Assembly: GCA_022563535.1 (NCBI GenBank)
Contig: JADFNE010000029.1
Span: 1 to 54,770 of the forward strand
Direction: 5' to 3'
DNA: 54,770 nucleotides
Source of the DNA: Myxococcales bacterium
GTDB lineage: Bacteria > Myxococcota_A > UBA9160 > UBA4427
The notes under the pieces are model-generated. The model was given only the letters and a program-made list of their open reading frames with translations. It was not told the origin of the DNA and did no database searches. The position numbers and the translations under genes were made by a program. Positions 24,103 through 33,339 of the stretch are shown here, piece by piece. The first letter of the stretch is position 1. Each line of letters opens with the position of its first letter.

Positions 24103-25182
24103 TCAACGCTCGATGAATCGCAGATGGAGTGCGCCTGCGAAAGTGAACAACAGCAGCAGGGATCCAGAGGCCATGGCCGCGGAAATGACTCCCTCCCCAG
24201 CTAGTGTTGCGCCGATACTCCGCAGCGCAAAGAAGGAGGAGACGATCGCGATCCCCAGCAGCGCCGGAATTCCGAAACTGCGTCGGGTCGCGACCTGAAG
24301 GCCCAGAGGTGCGGCGAGCAAGGCGAACAGCACCACCTCAATGGGTTCTACGAATCGCGAATAGAGCACCGTCGTCACGCGGTTGACGGTTTCCCCGGCT
24401 GCTTTGCGCAGGGCGATATGGTCGCGTAGCTTGGCCACATTCAGGCTGCGAAAATCTGTGTTGATCAGGGCAATATCGCGGGGATCAGCGACGTCGAGGG
24501 TAATGTGATCGAGCCGTTCGATTCGTACCAGCGAGTCTTTTCGATCGGGTTTGAAGTGACGAATGACGGCGTCGTGGAAGCGCCAGCGATGATCGTCTTC
24601 GACGTCGACACGCGGAGCATCGACGCTGCGAATCAAGCGGCCCTCTGCATTCAGGTCGAAGAGTCGTACTCCCCGCAGGGTGCGCTGCAGAGGATCGGCC
24701 TCAGAAATGTTGTATATGGTTTGGCCGCGGTGATACCAGAACGATCCTGCGCGGTAACTGATCGTGGAGTCGCCCCCGGATTCGCGCTGGTTCCAGTCAC
24801 GTGTCGAGTTGACGATCCAGGTCTCGCCCAAGGCGAAGCTCGCAACACCGAGGAACACAGCGGTAATCAGGATCGGGGCCACGATGCGGTCCGGCGAAAT
24901 GCCTCCGGCCTTTGCGGCGGAGACTTCGAACCAATGAGTCGACAGGCCGAGGGTGAAAAAAGTCGCCGCAAACGAAGTGATGGGGATCAGCTCGCGCAGG
25001 TAATAGGAAGGGATGCGCAGCATCAAATACTGCAGGGGTGCGACGGGCCCTTGATCGTTCGAGAGCATGTCGTCGAGATTGAGTAGCATCTCGATCGCGA
25101 CGATAGTCAGGGTTGAGACGATCAGGATCACGGCGAAAAAGCCGAGAAAACGCGTCGCGAAATAGCGCGATAAGATTCGCAC
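24103..25182 (-). CDS. lptG: LPS export ABC transporter permease, LptG (YjgP/YjgQ family)
   Basis: The product is about 359 aa from GTG 25182 (reads VRILSRYFATRFLGFFAV). Typical LptF/G architecture: three N-terminal helices with the conserved LNLDDML stretch, a periplasmic jellyroll domain (about residues 125-265, YRAGSFWYHRGQTIYNI), and three C-terminal helices (PIEVVLFALLAAPLGLQVAT, IPALLGIAIVSSFFALRSIG). The RILxRY N-terminus and NLDD favour LptG over LptF. It moves lipopolysaccharide out of the inner membrane with LptB and LptF, neither of which is seen here. It is divergent from ribF with a gap of only 16 bp, so their promoters must overlap the coding sequences. Confidence 0.88.
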   Translation of the reverse strand: MRILSRYFATRFLGFFAVILIVSTLTIVAIEMLLNLDDMLSNDQGPVAPLQYLMLRIPSYYLRELIPITSFAATFFTLGLSTHWFEVSAAKAGGISPDRIVAPILITAVFLGVASFALGETWIVNSTRDWNQRESGGDSTISYRAGSFWYHRGQTIYNISEADPLQRTLRGVRLFDLNAEGRLIRSVDAPRVDVEDDHRWRFHDAVIRHFKPDRKDSLVRIERLDHITLDVADPRDIALINTDFRSLNVAKLRDHIALRKAAGETVNRVTTVLYSRFVEPIEVVLFALLAAPLGLQVATRRSFGIPALLGIAIVSSFFALRSIGATLAGEGVISAAMASGSLLLLFTFAGALHLRFIER

Positions 25183-25198
25183 GTCCGGGAGTGTAGCA

Positions 25199-26149
25199 TT
25201 GGAGACCGTCGCAGGAACGAACAAGCTGACCCGCGCGCTGGTTCGTCCTGTACTCACGATCGGGAATTTCGACGGGATTCACGTCGGGCATCGCGCGATC
25301 ATGAAAACCGTGATCGAGCGCGCCCGGGCGCTCGGCGGAGAATCGGTCGTACTCACCTTCGATCCTCATCCGCGCAAAGTGTTGCAACCCGATCGCGCGC
25401 CGAGTTTGCTCACGACTCGCGAACAGAAGCTCGAGGCGCTCGAAGCCATCGGTATCGATGTCACCATTTTGCAACCGTTTGATCTCGAATTCGCCAAGAT
25501 CTCGCCCGAAGACTTCGTGCGCAAAATCGTTTTCGAACGCATTCGACCCGTGGAAGTCTTTGTGGGGTATGACTTTCGCTTTGGGCGGGATCGGCAAGGG
25601 TCGATGGCGGCGCTCGCCGAGATCGGGGCCGGTCTCGGTATATCGGTCACGGTGATTCCCGAAGTCAGAATTGACGATCTCGATGTCAACTCTACGCGCA
25701 TTCGAGAACTGCTTGCGGCCGGAGAGGTCGAAGAGGCTGAAGTGCTGCTCGGGCGCCCGTTCAGCGTTCGGAGCCTGGTTCTCGAAGGCGATCATCGGGG
25801 GCAAACCCTCGGGTTTCCCACGGCGAATCTCGCACCCGAAAACGAGATTCTGCCCGCTGTCGGAGTGTATGCGGGCGATTTTCGAGTGCTGGCAGGGCAT
25901 GCTTCGGGTCGGCGAGAGGAGAGCCATCCCGCAGTCATCAACGTGGGTCGGCGGCCGACGTTCTTCGAATCGGGGCTACTGCTGGCCGAAGCACACCTGC
26001 TCGACTTCGACGGCGATCTCTACGGCCTGCCCGTGGAATTGAGTTTCCGCCATCGGTTGCGATCAGAACAGAAGTTTCCGGGACCAGAAGAGCTGAAGGT
26101 GCAGATTGCCGCTGACATCGTGTTGGCACGTCAAAAGCTCGATTTGTGA
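25199..26149 (+). CDS. ribF: bifunctional riboflavin kinase / FAD synthetase
   Basis: The product is about 316 aa from TTG 25199, chosen because it leaves the usual short lead before PVLTIGNFDGIHVGHRAI, the FAD-synthetase nucleotide-binding motif. Further FAD-synthetase motifs are VVLTFDPHPRKVL, FVGYDFRFGRDRQG and DLDVNSTRIRELL. The C-terminal flavokinase domain has GDHRGQTLGFPTANLAPE, GVYAG, VINVGRRPTF and EAHLLDFDGDLYG. It converts riboflavin to FMN and FAD in the cytoplasm. No RFN riboswitch is visible before it, as expected for a housekeeping, non-biosynthetic gene. The flippase-like gene follows after 53 bp. Confidence 0.94.
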   Translation: METVAGTNKLTRALVRPVLTIGNFDGIHVGHRAIMKTVIERARALGGESVVLTFDPHPRKVLQPDRAPSLLTTREQKLEALEAIGIDVTILQPFDLEFAKISPEDFVRKIVFERIRPVEVFVGYDFRFGRDRQGSMAALAEIGAGLGISVTVIPEVRIDDLDVNSTRIRELLAAGEVEEAEVLLGRPFSVRSLVLEGDHRGQTLGFPTANLAPENEILPAVGVYAGDFRVLAGHASGRREESHPAVINVGRRPTFFESGLLLAEAHLLDFDGDLYGLPVELSFRHRLRSEQKFPGPEELKVQIAADIVLARQKLDL

Positions 26150-26202
26150 TGAACCTGCGATGAACTCGAAAGAAGCGCGATTCTCATGACGATGAGGGGT
26201 CG

Positions 26203-27303
26203 GTGGAGTCATTAGAACCGGAACATGAGGCGGTGAGCCCAGATGCGCAATCGGGCCGCGGTTCTCCACGGGCCTGGTACGTCAACTGGAGATTTTGGCT
26301 CGGTATTGCGATCGCCGGGTTGAGCATCGGGTACGTCGCGCGCGGAATCCCGCTGAAAGACGTCTTTCAGGCGATGGGCCGCGCGAACCTTCTTCTATTG
26401 TTCGCGGTTTCGGTGCCCAGCTACCTGGTTGCCACCTGGGTTCGGGCCCTGCGCTGGCGGCATCTGGTGAACCCCGTTGCCGAGATTCCAAGGGATTCGC
26501 TGTTTCGGGCTCAGGCCCTCGGTTTCATGGTCAACAACCTGCTCCCGCTCAGGGTGGGAGAATTCGTGCGCTCGTGGTTTCTGGCGCGCCAAAACAACGT
26601 AAGTGCGACCTCAATTCTGGGCACGGTTGTCATTGAGCGCGTAATCGATGTTGTCAGCGTCTTGTTGATCGCCGCAGGGTCGCTGGCCTGGGCCGGACGC
26701 GGCGGAGAGAGCCTGCTGGCCCAGGGGGCGATGTTGTTGTTGCCGGTGGCTTGCCTGCCGGTGATGGGGTTGCTGGCCATTCGTCGATTTCCCGACCAGG
26801 TTCTTTCTATCGCCCGCTTTTTTGCCCGCCCGCTCCCCGCACGTCTCGGATCAACCTTGGAGCGACTGCTGGGAAGCTTTACCGAGGGACTGCAGTCCCT
26901 GACCCTGGGGACTCACCTCGCCTGGATCTTGTTCCATACAGTGGTGATCTGGTTGGTACTTTCGACGATTCCGATCGTGGCGGGGCTCTACGCGTTCGAA
27001 TTGAACCTGGCCACCCCGGCCGAGACCCTGATGTTGTCCTGGATTCTACTCGCGGCGGTGGGCGTCGCGGTCGCGATCCCCTCCGCTCCCGGCTTCTTCG
27101 GGACCTACCAGCTCGCTTTCAGCAGCGTTCTGGAGCGCTTCGACGTGACCCGCGCCGAGGCTTTGGCGGCTGGCCTGCTGATCTGGTTCGTGTTCTGGAT
27201 CACGCTAGTTGCTCTCGGGATGCTTGTGCTCCGGTCCCAACGGACCTCGCTCGGTGAACTGGCCCTCCACGCCAGTAAAGATCCCGCAACCGAAAGCCGA
27301 TAA
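26203..27303 (+). CDS. flippase-like polytopic membrane protein (LPG synthase TM / UPF0104 family)
   Basis: The product is 366 aa from GTG 26203. It has about eight hydrophobic segments and the family motifs LRWRHLVNPVAEIP, ALGFMVNNLLPLRVGEFVRS and AVAIPSAPGFFGTYQLAF. This is the membrane domain shared by MprF flippases and by AglD/YbhN-type proteins linked to lipid or glycan transport; no soluble aminoacyl-transferase domain is attached. It may move an amphipathic lipid or glycan precursor across the inner membrane (inference). It lies between ribF and pilB with no clear functional partner. Confidence 0.85.
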   Translation: MESLEPEHEAVSPDAQSGRGSPRAWYVNWRFWLGIAIAGLSIGYVARGIPLKDVFQAMGRANLLLLFAVSVPSYLVATWVRALRWRHLVNPVAEIPRDSLFRAQALGFMVNNLLPLRVGEFVRSWFLARQNNVSATSILGTVVIERVIDVVSVLLIAAGSLAWAGRGGESLLAQGAMLLLPVACLPVMGLLAIRRFPDQVLSIARFFARPLPARLGSTLERLLGSFTEGLQSLTLGTHLAWILFHTVVIWLVLSTIPIVAGLYAFELNLATPAETLMLSWILLAAVGVAVAIPSAPGFFGTYQLAFSSVLERFDVTRAEALAAGLLIWFVFWITLVALGMLVLRSQRTSLGELALHASKDPATESR

Positions 27304-27430
27304 TCCGTCGAGATTGCGTCGCTTTTGCGCTCGTCTGAAGCGAGGCCGAGAGCTTCGCGATTGAGTCGATCGCTTGGCGATTGGCTTCGTCGACAATTCA
27401 TGCCGGCGGGACGCAAGTGGGGGAAACAGG

Positions 27431-29134
27431 TTGAACGAGCGGATCGGAGAGCTCCTCGTCAAGGAGAATCTGCTTTCAGCAGATCAGCTCAACAAGGCGA
27501 GGACGGGTGCGGCCGCCAAAGGCAAACGCCTCGGTGCCGAGATCACCGAGCTTGGCTTCCTCGAGGAATCAGAGCTCACAGATTTTGTCGCCAAGCAATA
27601 TGGTGTGCCATCGATCAACCTCGATGAATTCCAGGTTGATCCCGAAGTTGTCCAACTCATCCCCGAGGACGTCGCCGTCAAGCACTGCGTCGTTCCGGTA
27701 AACCGTGCTGGGTCGACTTTGATTCTCGCCACGGCCGATCCCTCGAACATTTTCGCGCTCGACGACATCAAGTTCCTGACGGGTTACAACATTCAGCCGG
27801 TGGTGGCCTCGGAAGAGGCGATCAAGCGGGCGATCGAAAAGCACTACGAACAGGCCGACGTCCTCGATGAGGTGATGGCGGGCTTCGACGACTCCGACAT
27901 CGACATTGTTCAGGGCGAAGAGGATATTGACGCGGGTGAGCTGGGTCGCGAAGCCGAAGATGCCCCAGTCGTCAAACTCGTAAACTTGATCCTGACTGAT
28001 GCTGTCAAGCGGGTCGCGTCGGATATTCACATTGAGCCGTACGAGAAATCGTTTCGCGTTCGATATCGCATTGATGGCGTGCTCTACGAAGTCATGAAGC
28101 CGCCGCTCAAACTCAAGAACGCGCTGACGAGTCGCATCAAGATCATGTCCGAACTCGACATTGCCGAGCGACGGCTGCCCCAGGACGGGCGCATCAAACT
28201 AAAGATGGGCCGTGGCCGCGAGATGGATTTTCGTGTCTCCGTCTTGCCGACCCTGTTTGGCGAAAAGATCGTACTCCGCTTGCTCGACAAATCGAATCTG
28301 CAACTCGATATGACCAAACTCGGCTTCGAAGTCGAGCAGCTGGCCGATTTCAAGGAAGCAATCAAACAGCCCTTTGGCATGGTGTTGGTGACGGGTCCCA
28401 CAGGCTCCGGCAAGACGACCACACTCTACTCTGCTTTGTCCGAACTCAACCAGGTTGGCGAGAACCTTTCGACTGCGGAAGACCCCGTTGAATTCAACCT
28501 CACCGGCATCAATCAGGTACAGATGCACGAGGATATCGGTCTCAACTTCGCCGCCGCACTTCGGTCGTTTTTGCGTCAGGACCCCGACATCATCATGGTG
28601 GGTGAGATTCGTGACTTCGAAACCGCGGAGATTGCGGTGAAGGCGGCGCTCACTGGCCACATGGTGCTTTCGACCTTGCATACCAATGACGCTCCCTCCA
28701 CGGTCAATCGCCTGTTGAACATGGGCATCGAGCCCTTTCTGGTGGCTTCGTCGGTCAACTGCATCGTGGCCCAGCGGCTGGCCAGGTGCGTCTGTAGCAA
28801 TTGCCGGGAGCCAGATCCCGATGTCAAAGTCGAAGATCTGATGAGGGCGGGGATGAGCGAGGACGAGGCCAAGGAGATTTCTCCGGCCAAGGGTGCCGGT
28901 TGTGCCAGCTGTTCGGACACGGGTTTCAAGGGACGAATCGCGGTCTACGAAGTCATGGTGATGACCGAAGAACTCAAAGAATTTGTACTCAACGGTGCTT
29001 CGGCGACCGAGATCAAGCGCGAGGCCATCCGGGGTGGAATGGTGACTTTGCGTCGCAGCGCATTGAACATGCTGCATAAAGATTCCATCACCCTGAGTGA
29101 AGTCTTTCGCGTTTCGACTTCGGATAATGCCTAG
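27431..29134 (+). CDS. pilB: type IV pilus extension ATPase PilB
   Basis: The product is about 567 aa from TTG 27431 (reads LNERIGELLVKENLLS), with GGGGGAAA upstream; the frame before it looks non-coding. The N-terminal MshEN/T2SSE_N domain covers about 1-150. Walker A GPTGSGKTTT lies at about 321-330, the Asp box in TAEDPVEF, Walker B in DPDIIMVGEIRD and the His box in STLHTNDAPST. The Zn tetracysteine is CVCSNC (about 453) plus CASC (about 491). PilB hydrolyses ATP at the cytoplasmic base of the pilus to add pilins. The MshEN part can bind c-di-GMP in related proteins; a PilZ protein is encoded at 53798. First gene of the T4P locus. Confidence 0.95.
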   Translation: MNERIGELLVKENLLSADQLNKARTGAAAKGKRLGAEITELGFLEESELTDFVAKQYGVPSINLDEFQVDPEVVQLIPEDVAVKHCVVPVNRAGSTLILATADPSNIFALDDIKFLTGYNIQPVVASEEAIKRAIEKHYEQADVLDEVMAGFDDSDIDIVQGEEDIDAGELGREAEDAPVVKLVNLILTDAVKRVASDIHIEPYEKSFRVRYRIDGVLYEVMKPPLKLKNALTSRIKIMSELDIAERRLPQDGRIKLKMGRGREMDFRVSVLPTLFGEKIVLRLLDKSNLQLDMTKLGFEVEQLADFKEAIKQPFGMVLVTGPTGSGKTTTLYSALSELNQVGENLSTAEDPVEFNLTGINQVQMHEDIGLNFAAALRSFLRQDPDIIMVGEIRDFETAEIAVKAALTGHMVLSTLHTNDAPSTVNRLLNMGIEPFLVASSVNCIVAQRLARCVCSNCREPDPDVKVEDLMRAGMSEDEAKEISPAKGAGCASCSDTGFKGRIAVYEVMVMTEELKEFVLNGASATEIKREAIRGGMVTLRRSALNMLHKDSITLSEVFRVSTSDNA

Positions 29135-29188
29135 TTGGTTGATTGTGGTAGGTCGCAGTAGACCGTAGATAGAGGGAGTTCCAGCTTT

Positions 29189-30268
29189 ATGGCGAACATG
29201 CATCAGCTCTTGAAGGCGATGATCGAAAAGGGTGCGAGCGATTTGCATCTCACGACCGGAACACCGCCTCAGTTGCGCATCGATGGCAAGCTCCATGCTC
29301 TCAAGATGCCGCCGCTCGCTCCCCAGGATACCAAGCAGCTCTGCTATTCGGTCTTGACCGACGCGCAGAAGCATCGATTCGAAGAGTCAAACGAGCTGGA
29401 TCTCTCCTTCAGCGTCCAGCGCCTTTCTCGCTTTCGCGGCAACATTTTCGTTCAGCGCGGCAACGTCGCAGGTGCGTTTCGCGCCATCCCATTCAAAATT
29501 CTCACCTTTGAACAGTTGAACCTGCCGCCGATCGTCGCGGAATTGGCCAATCGACCTCGGGGACTGATTCTCGTCACCGGGGCCACGGGTTCGGGAAAGT
29601 CCACCACACTTGCCAGCATCATCAACAAGATCAACGAAGAGCGACACGAGCATATCATTACGATCGAAGATCCGATCGAATATCTGCACCCGCACAAGGG
29701 TTGCATTGTGAATCAGCGCGAGATTGGGGCCGATACCGAAGGTTTCAAACAGGCGCTCAAATACATTCTGCGGCAGGACCCGGACGTGGTTTTGATTGGC
29801 GAGCTGCGCGACCTCGAAACCATCGAGGCGGCGCTCACGGTTGCAGAAACCGGTCATCTTTGCTTTGCCACCCTCCACACGAACTCGGCTGTGCAGACGA
29901 TCAACCGCATCGTCGACGTATTCCCGCCGTATCAGCAATCGCAGATCCGCCAGCAGCTCTCCTTCGTGCTCGAAGGGGTGATCTGTCAGACGTTGCTACC
30001 GAGAGCCAATGGTCCCGGCCGAGCGTTGGCGATCGAGGTGATGGTGCCCAATCCGGCCATTCGTCATCTGATTCGCGACGACAAGATTCATCAGATGTAC
30101 TCCGCGATGCAAGTGGGGCAGGGCAAATACGGGATGCTGACCATGAATCAATCGCTGGCTTCCCTGGTACAACGTCGCTTGATCACGTTGGACACCGCGG
30201 TGGGGCGAAGTTCCGACGAGCAGGAACTCAAGCAGTTGGTCTCTCAGGGAGGCAACCCCGGTTCTTGA
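29189..30268 (+). CDS. pilT: type IV pilus retraction ATPase PilT
   Basis: The product is 359 aa with the PilT order of motifs: HQLLKAMIEKGASDLHLTTG at the N-terminus, SRFRGNIFVQRG, Walker A GATGSGKSTT (about 131-140), ITIEDPIEYLH, VNQREIGADT, Walker B DPDVVLIGELRDLETI, and the His box FATLHTNSAVQTI. It lacks the tetracysteine of PilB, as expected. The AIRNLIREDKIHQ-like region reads AIRHLIRDDKIHQMYS, typical of true PilT. It drives pilus retraction for twitching motility or DNA uptake. It lies 54 bp after pilB, with GAGGGAG upstream of the ATG. Confidence 0.96.
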   Translation: MANMHQLLKAMIEKGASDLHLTTGTPPQLRIDGKLHALKMPPLAPQDTKQLCYSVLTDAQKHRFEESNELDLSFSVQRLSRFRGNIFVQRGNVAGAFRAIPFKILTFEQLNLPPIVAELANRPRGLILVTGATGSGKSTTLASIINKINEERHEHIITIEDPIEYLHPHKGCIVNQREIGADTEGFKQALKYILRQDPDVVLIGELRDLETIEAALTVAETGHLCFATLHTNSAVQTINRIVDVFPPYQQSQIRQQLSFVLEGVICQTLLPRANGPGRALAIEVMVPNPAIRHLIRDDKIHQMYSAMQVGQGKYGMLTMNQSLASLVQRRLITLDTAVGRSSDEQELKQLVSQGGNPGS

Positions 30269-30349
30269 GAGAGATTTTCGCGTTCGGACTGCAGGATGTT
30301 CGCAATACGCACACATGATCGTTTCGTACGCGTCGGAGGAAAGTGAAAG

Positions 30350-31561
30350 ATGCCGGTTTTTACCTGGTCAGGCCGAACACAGCAGGGCGCCAACAAGAAG
30401 GGCGTGCTGGAGGCGAGTGACAAAAACGGAGTCATGGCGCAGCTACGCGCTCAGGGCATCCTTCCGGTCAGCGTCAAAGAGAAGGCGAAGGATCTCGAGG
30501 AGATCTTTACCTTTCTGCAGCCCAAGGTTGTTACGAAGGACCTGGTGATTTTCACCCGGCAGTTCGCGGTGATGATCGACGCCGGACTTCCTCTCGTGCA
30601 GTGTCTTCAGATTCTGGGCGACAACCATGAGAATCCGACCTTCAAGCGAGTGATTGCGGCAGTGAAAATCGACGTCGAGTCGGGCCAAACCTTCGCGGAG
30701 GCCCTGGGTCATCATCCGCTAGTCTTCGACGCCCTGTTTGTCAACTTGATTGCGGCCGGCGAGGTCGGCGGCATTCTCGATACGATCATGAACCGCCTCG
30801 CAACCCAGCTCGAGAAGGCGGATAAATTGGCCCGTCAGCTGCGGGGAGCCATGGTGTATCCGGCGACGGTGAGTACGATCGCAACGGCCGTGATCGTCCT
30901 GCTGCTCGTCAAGGTCATTCCCGTGTTCGAAAAGATGTTCTCCGATTTCGGCGGGGAGCTACCCGCTCCGACAGCCATGGTGATCGCGTTTAGCGATTTT
31001 CTGCAGGCGTACATCATGTACTTTATGGCGGCCTTGTTCGTATTCGTGAGTCTATTCAAACAGGCATATCGGCGGAGCCCGGCGTTCAAGTATCAAGTCC
31101 ATCGATTCAATCTGATGCTGCCGATCTTCGGTTCTATCATCAAGAAGGTGGCCGTTGCACGCTTTACCCGCACCCTGGGCACGATGATTTCGAGTGGTGT
31201 GCCGATCCTCGACGCCCTCGACATTACGGCACGAACCGCAGGCAACATGCTCATTGAAGAAGAGCTGCAAACCTGTCGCGCGTCCATTACCGAGGGAAAG
31301 ACCTTGGCGGAGCCGCTTTCGGAGTCGACGATCTTTCCGTCCATGATGGTGCAGATGATGGCTGTTGGCGAAGAGACCGGTTCCATGGAGATCATGTTGA
31401 CCAAGATCGCCGACTTTTATGACGACGAAGTCGACGTGGCGGTAGGTGCGCTCACATCGATGCTCGAACCCGTCATGATGGTCTTCATGGGCGGTTCAAT
31501 CGGGACGATCCTCATCGCCATGTACCTCCCGATCTTCAAGATCGCAGATTCGATCAACTAG
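30350..31561 (+). CDS. pilC: type IV pilus inner-membrane platform protein PilC
   Basis: The product is 403 aa; GGAGG lies 9-10 nt before the ATG. It starts VFTWSGRTQQGANKKGVLEA and carries two T2SSF cytoplasmic helical domains, each followed by membrane helices: FTRQFAVMIDAGLPLVQCLQ and FTRTLGTMISSGVPILDALD are the two repeats. Other family marks are GEVGGILDTIMNRLA and GEETGSMEIMLTKIADFYD. It couples the PilB and PilT motors to pilin insertion at the inner membrane. It lies 81 bp after pilT and 8 bp before pilS, so the five genes to pilR read as one unit. Confidence 0.96.
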   Translation: MPVFTWSGRTQQGANKKGVLEASDKNGVMAQLRAQGILPVSVKEKAKDLEEIFTFLQPKVVTKDLVIFTRQFAVMIDAGLPLVQCLQILGDNHENPTFKRVIAAVKIDVESGQTFAEALGHHPLVFDALFVNLIAAGEVGGILDTIMNRLATQLEKADKLARQLRGAMVYPATVSTIATAVIVLLLVKVIPVFEKMFSDFGGELPAPTAMVIAFSDFLQAYIMYFMAALFVFVSLFKQAYRRSPAFKYQVHRFNLMLPIFGSIIKKVAVARFTRTLGTMISSGVPILDALDITARTAGNMLIEEELQTCRASITEGKTLAEPLSESTIFPSMMVQMMAVGEETGSMEIMLTKIADFYDDEVDVAVGALTSMLEPVMMVFMGGSIGTILIAMYLPIFKIADSIN

Positions 31562-31569
31562 TCGCACAC

Positions 31570-33339
31570 GTGGAAATCGCGGTGAAGCAGAGTGGCTCGG
31601 GTCTGGATCAACAGACCGAGCGGCGGCTAGTCTGGCTGATGGCGGGGCGGCTCTTTCTCGCCCTGACCAGTCTGGTGATTGCGGCCGGTCTCGATGGTAT
31701 CGGCAGAGAACTCTCCAACGAAGCTCGCAACGGCATCTACTGGACCGTGACGTTCGCGTTCTTTGCGGCCGTCATTTCGGGCACTTCGTTCGAGCGAATT
31801 CGCAATCCGATTCGCTTTGCCACAACACAGATTGCCATGGATGTCGCGATCGTCAGTTTGCTCGTCCACTTCGACGGCGGGCGGGAGTCGGTTTTTACTT
31901 TTCTCTATGTGCTGGTGATCTTGTACGCTGCTTTGCTGTTCAAGAGCCTCGTCGCGATTGGCGCTGCAGGCCTGAGCGTCGTCGCCTACGGAGTGGCGCT
32001 GATTACTGCGAATGAAGGCTGGGGCCTCGGTTCGGAAGCGGCGAACAGTCAGATTCAACTGCTGCGACTCTTTGCCGTATGGGTTGTGCAGGGGGGTGCG
32101 CTTTTCGCCGTTGGTGCACTCGCGAGCCTGCTCAGCCGAGAACTGCAGCGCACGGGTGCCGCCCTCGACCAAAGCATCGGGGATCTGCGAATGCTCCGCG
32201 ATATTCACCGATCGACGGTGGAGAGCATCATGAGCGGGCTGCTGACCACCGATTCTGAGGGGAAAATCAGCTCGTTCAATCCCGAAGCCGAGCGCATCAC
32301 GGGATTGCGGGTCGACGAAGTTCTCGGTCGAGACCTCGAAGCGGTAATTCCGGGCGCCGCCTCGGTACTGAAGAGCTTCGGGGGAGAGTCGCCGGGGGCC
32401 CAGGCGCGCACCCGGCTGAGCTACCAGAACCGCTATGGCGAGAAGCTCCACCTCGGCCTGGCCGACAGCATCTTGCGAGGGGAAGACGGCACTGCCCAGG
32501 GGCATGTGGTGATCTTTCAGGACGTCACCGATGTCGTTGCGATGGAAGCCGATCTGACGCGATCGGAACGGCTTGCCGCAGTGGGGGAACTTTCCGCAAA
32601 TATTGCCCATGAAATACGAAATCCGCTGGCATCGATTTCCGGGTCGATCCAGATCTTGATGAGTGAGAGCAACGTCGATGGCGAGTCTGCGCGGCTGATG
32701 GGCATTGTCGTGCGGGAGACCGACCGACTGGACCATCTGATTACCGACTTTCTGAGCTATGCGCGGCCCGCTCCCACCGTGAGACGGCCGGTCGAAGTCG
32801 ATCGACTCTTTTCCGACCTGATCGACATGATCGAATTGACGCTCCCCGACAACATCAAGCTCAAAATAGACATCAAGCCCGGACACTGGCTCGATGCCGA
32901 CGCCAATCAGTTGAGCCAGATGCTCTGGAACCTGTGTCTCAACGCACTCCAGGCGATGCCCGAAGGCGGGCAGCTCGGAATATCCGTGGGTACGTGGTAC
33001 GAGGACTCGACTCAAGCGGCTCCAGCTTCTTTCCGAAAGGAATCCACGGAGGTTTCTGCTGCCGATTCAGGGGAATCGAACCAGCAGGCCGGGGCTATGG
33101 ACGCGAGGGTCGGCTGGCTCGAGATCAAGATTTCGGACACCGGTTGTGGCATTTCAGACGAGATCTTGGCCGATATCTTCGAGCCCTTTTTTACCACCAA
33201 GCAGCAGGGCACCGGGTTGGGACTGTCCACCGTACATCGAATCGTAGAGAACCACGGAGGTGAGTTGCAGTTGGAGAGTCGACTGGGCGAGGGGACGGTA
33301 TTCCAAATCCGATTCCCGGGAGTCGAGGTAGCTTCATGA
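31570..33339 (+). CDS. pilS: sensor histidine kinase PilS
   Basis: The product is about 589 aa from GTG 31570. About six membrane helices occupy the first 190 residues, as in PilS. They are followed by a PAS domain (about 210-320, IMSGLLTTDSEGKISSFNPE). The phosphoacceptor His347 lies in NIAHEIRNPLASISGS. The ATPase part has the N box LWNLCLNALQAMP, the G1 box ISDTGCGI and the G2 box GTGLGLSTVHRIVENHGG. PilS senses pilin levels in the inner membrane and phosphorylates PilR to control pilA in Pseudomonas and Myxococcus-type systems. A Ser/Glu-rich insert of about 35 residues lies between the N and G1 boxes. It overlaps pilR by four bases. Confidence 0.92.
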   Translation: MEIAVKQSGSGLDQQTERRLVWLMAGRLFLALTSLVIAAGLDGIGRELSNEARNGIYWTVTFAFFAAVISGTSFERIRNPIRFATTQIAMDVAIVSLLVHFDGGRESVFTFLYVLVILYAALLFKSLVAIGAAGLSVVAYGVALITANEGWGLGSEAANSQIQLLRLFAVWVVQGGALFAVGALASLLSRELQRTGAALDQSIGDLRMLRDIHRSTVESIMSGLLTTDSEGKISSFNPEAERITGLRVDEVLGRDLEAVIPGAASVLKSFGGESPGAQARTRLSYQNRYGEKLHLGLADSILRGEDGTAQGHVVIFQDVTDVVAMEADLTRSERLAAVGELSANIAHEIRNPLASISGSIQILMSESNVDGESARLMGIVVRETDRLDHLITDFLSYARPAPTVRRPVEVDRLFSDLIDMIELTLPDNIKLKIDIKPGHWLDADANQLSQMLWNLCLNALQAMPEGGQLGISVGTWYEDSTQAAPASFRKESTEVSAADSGESNQQAGAMDARVGWLEIKISDTGCGISDEILADIFEPFFTTKQQGTGLGLSTVHRIVENHGGELQLESRLGEGTVFQIRFPGVEVAS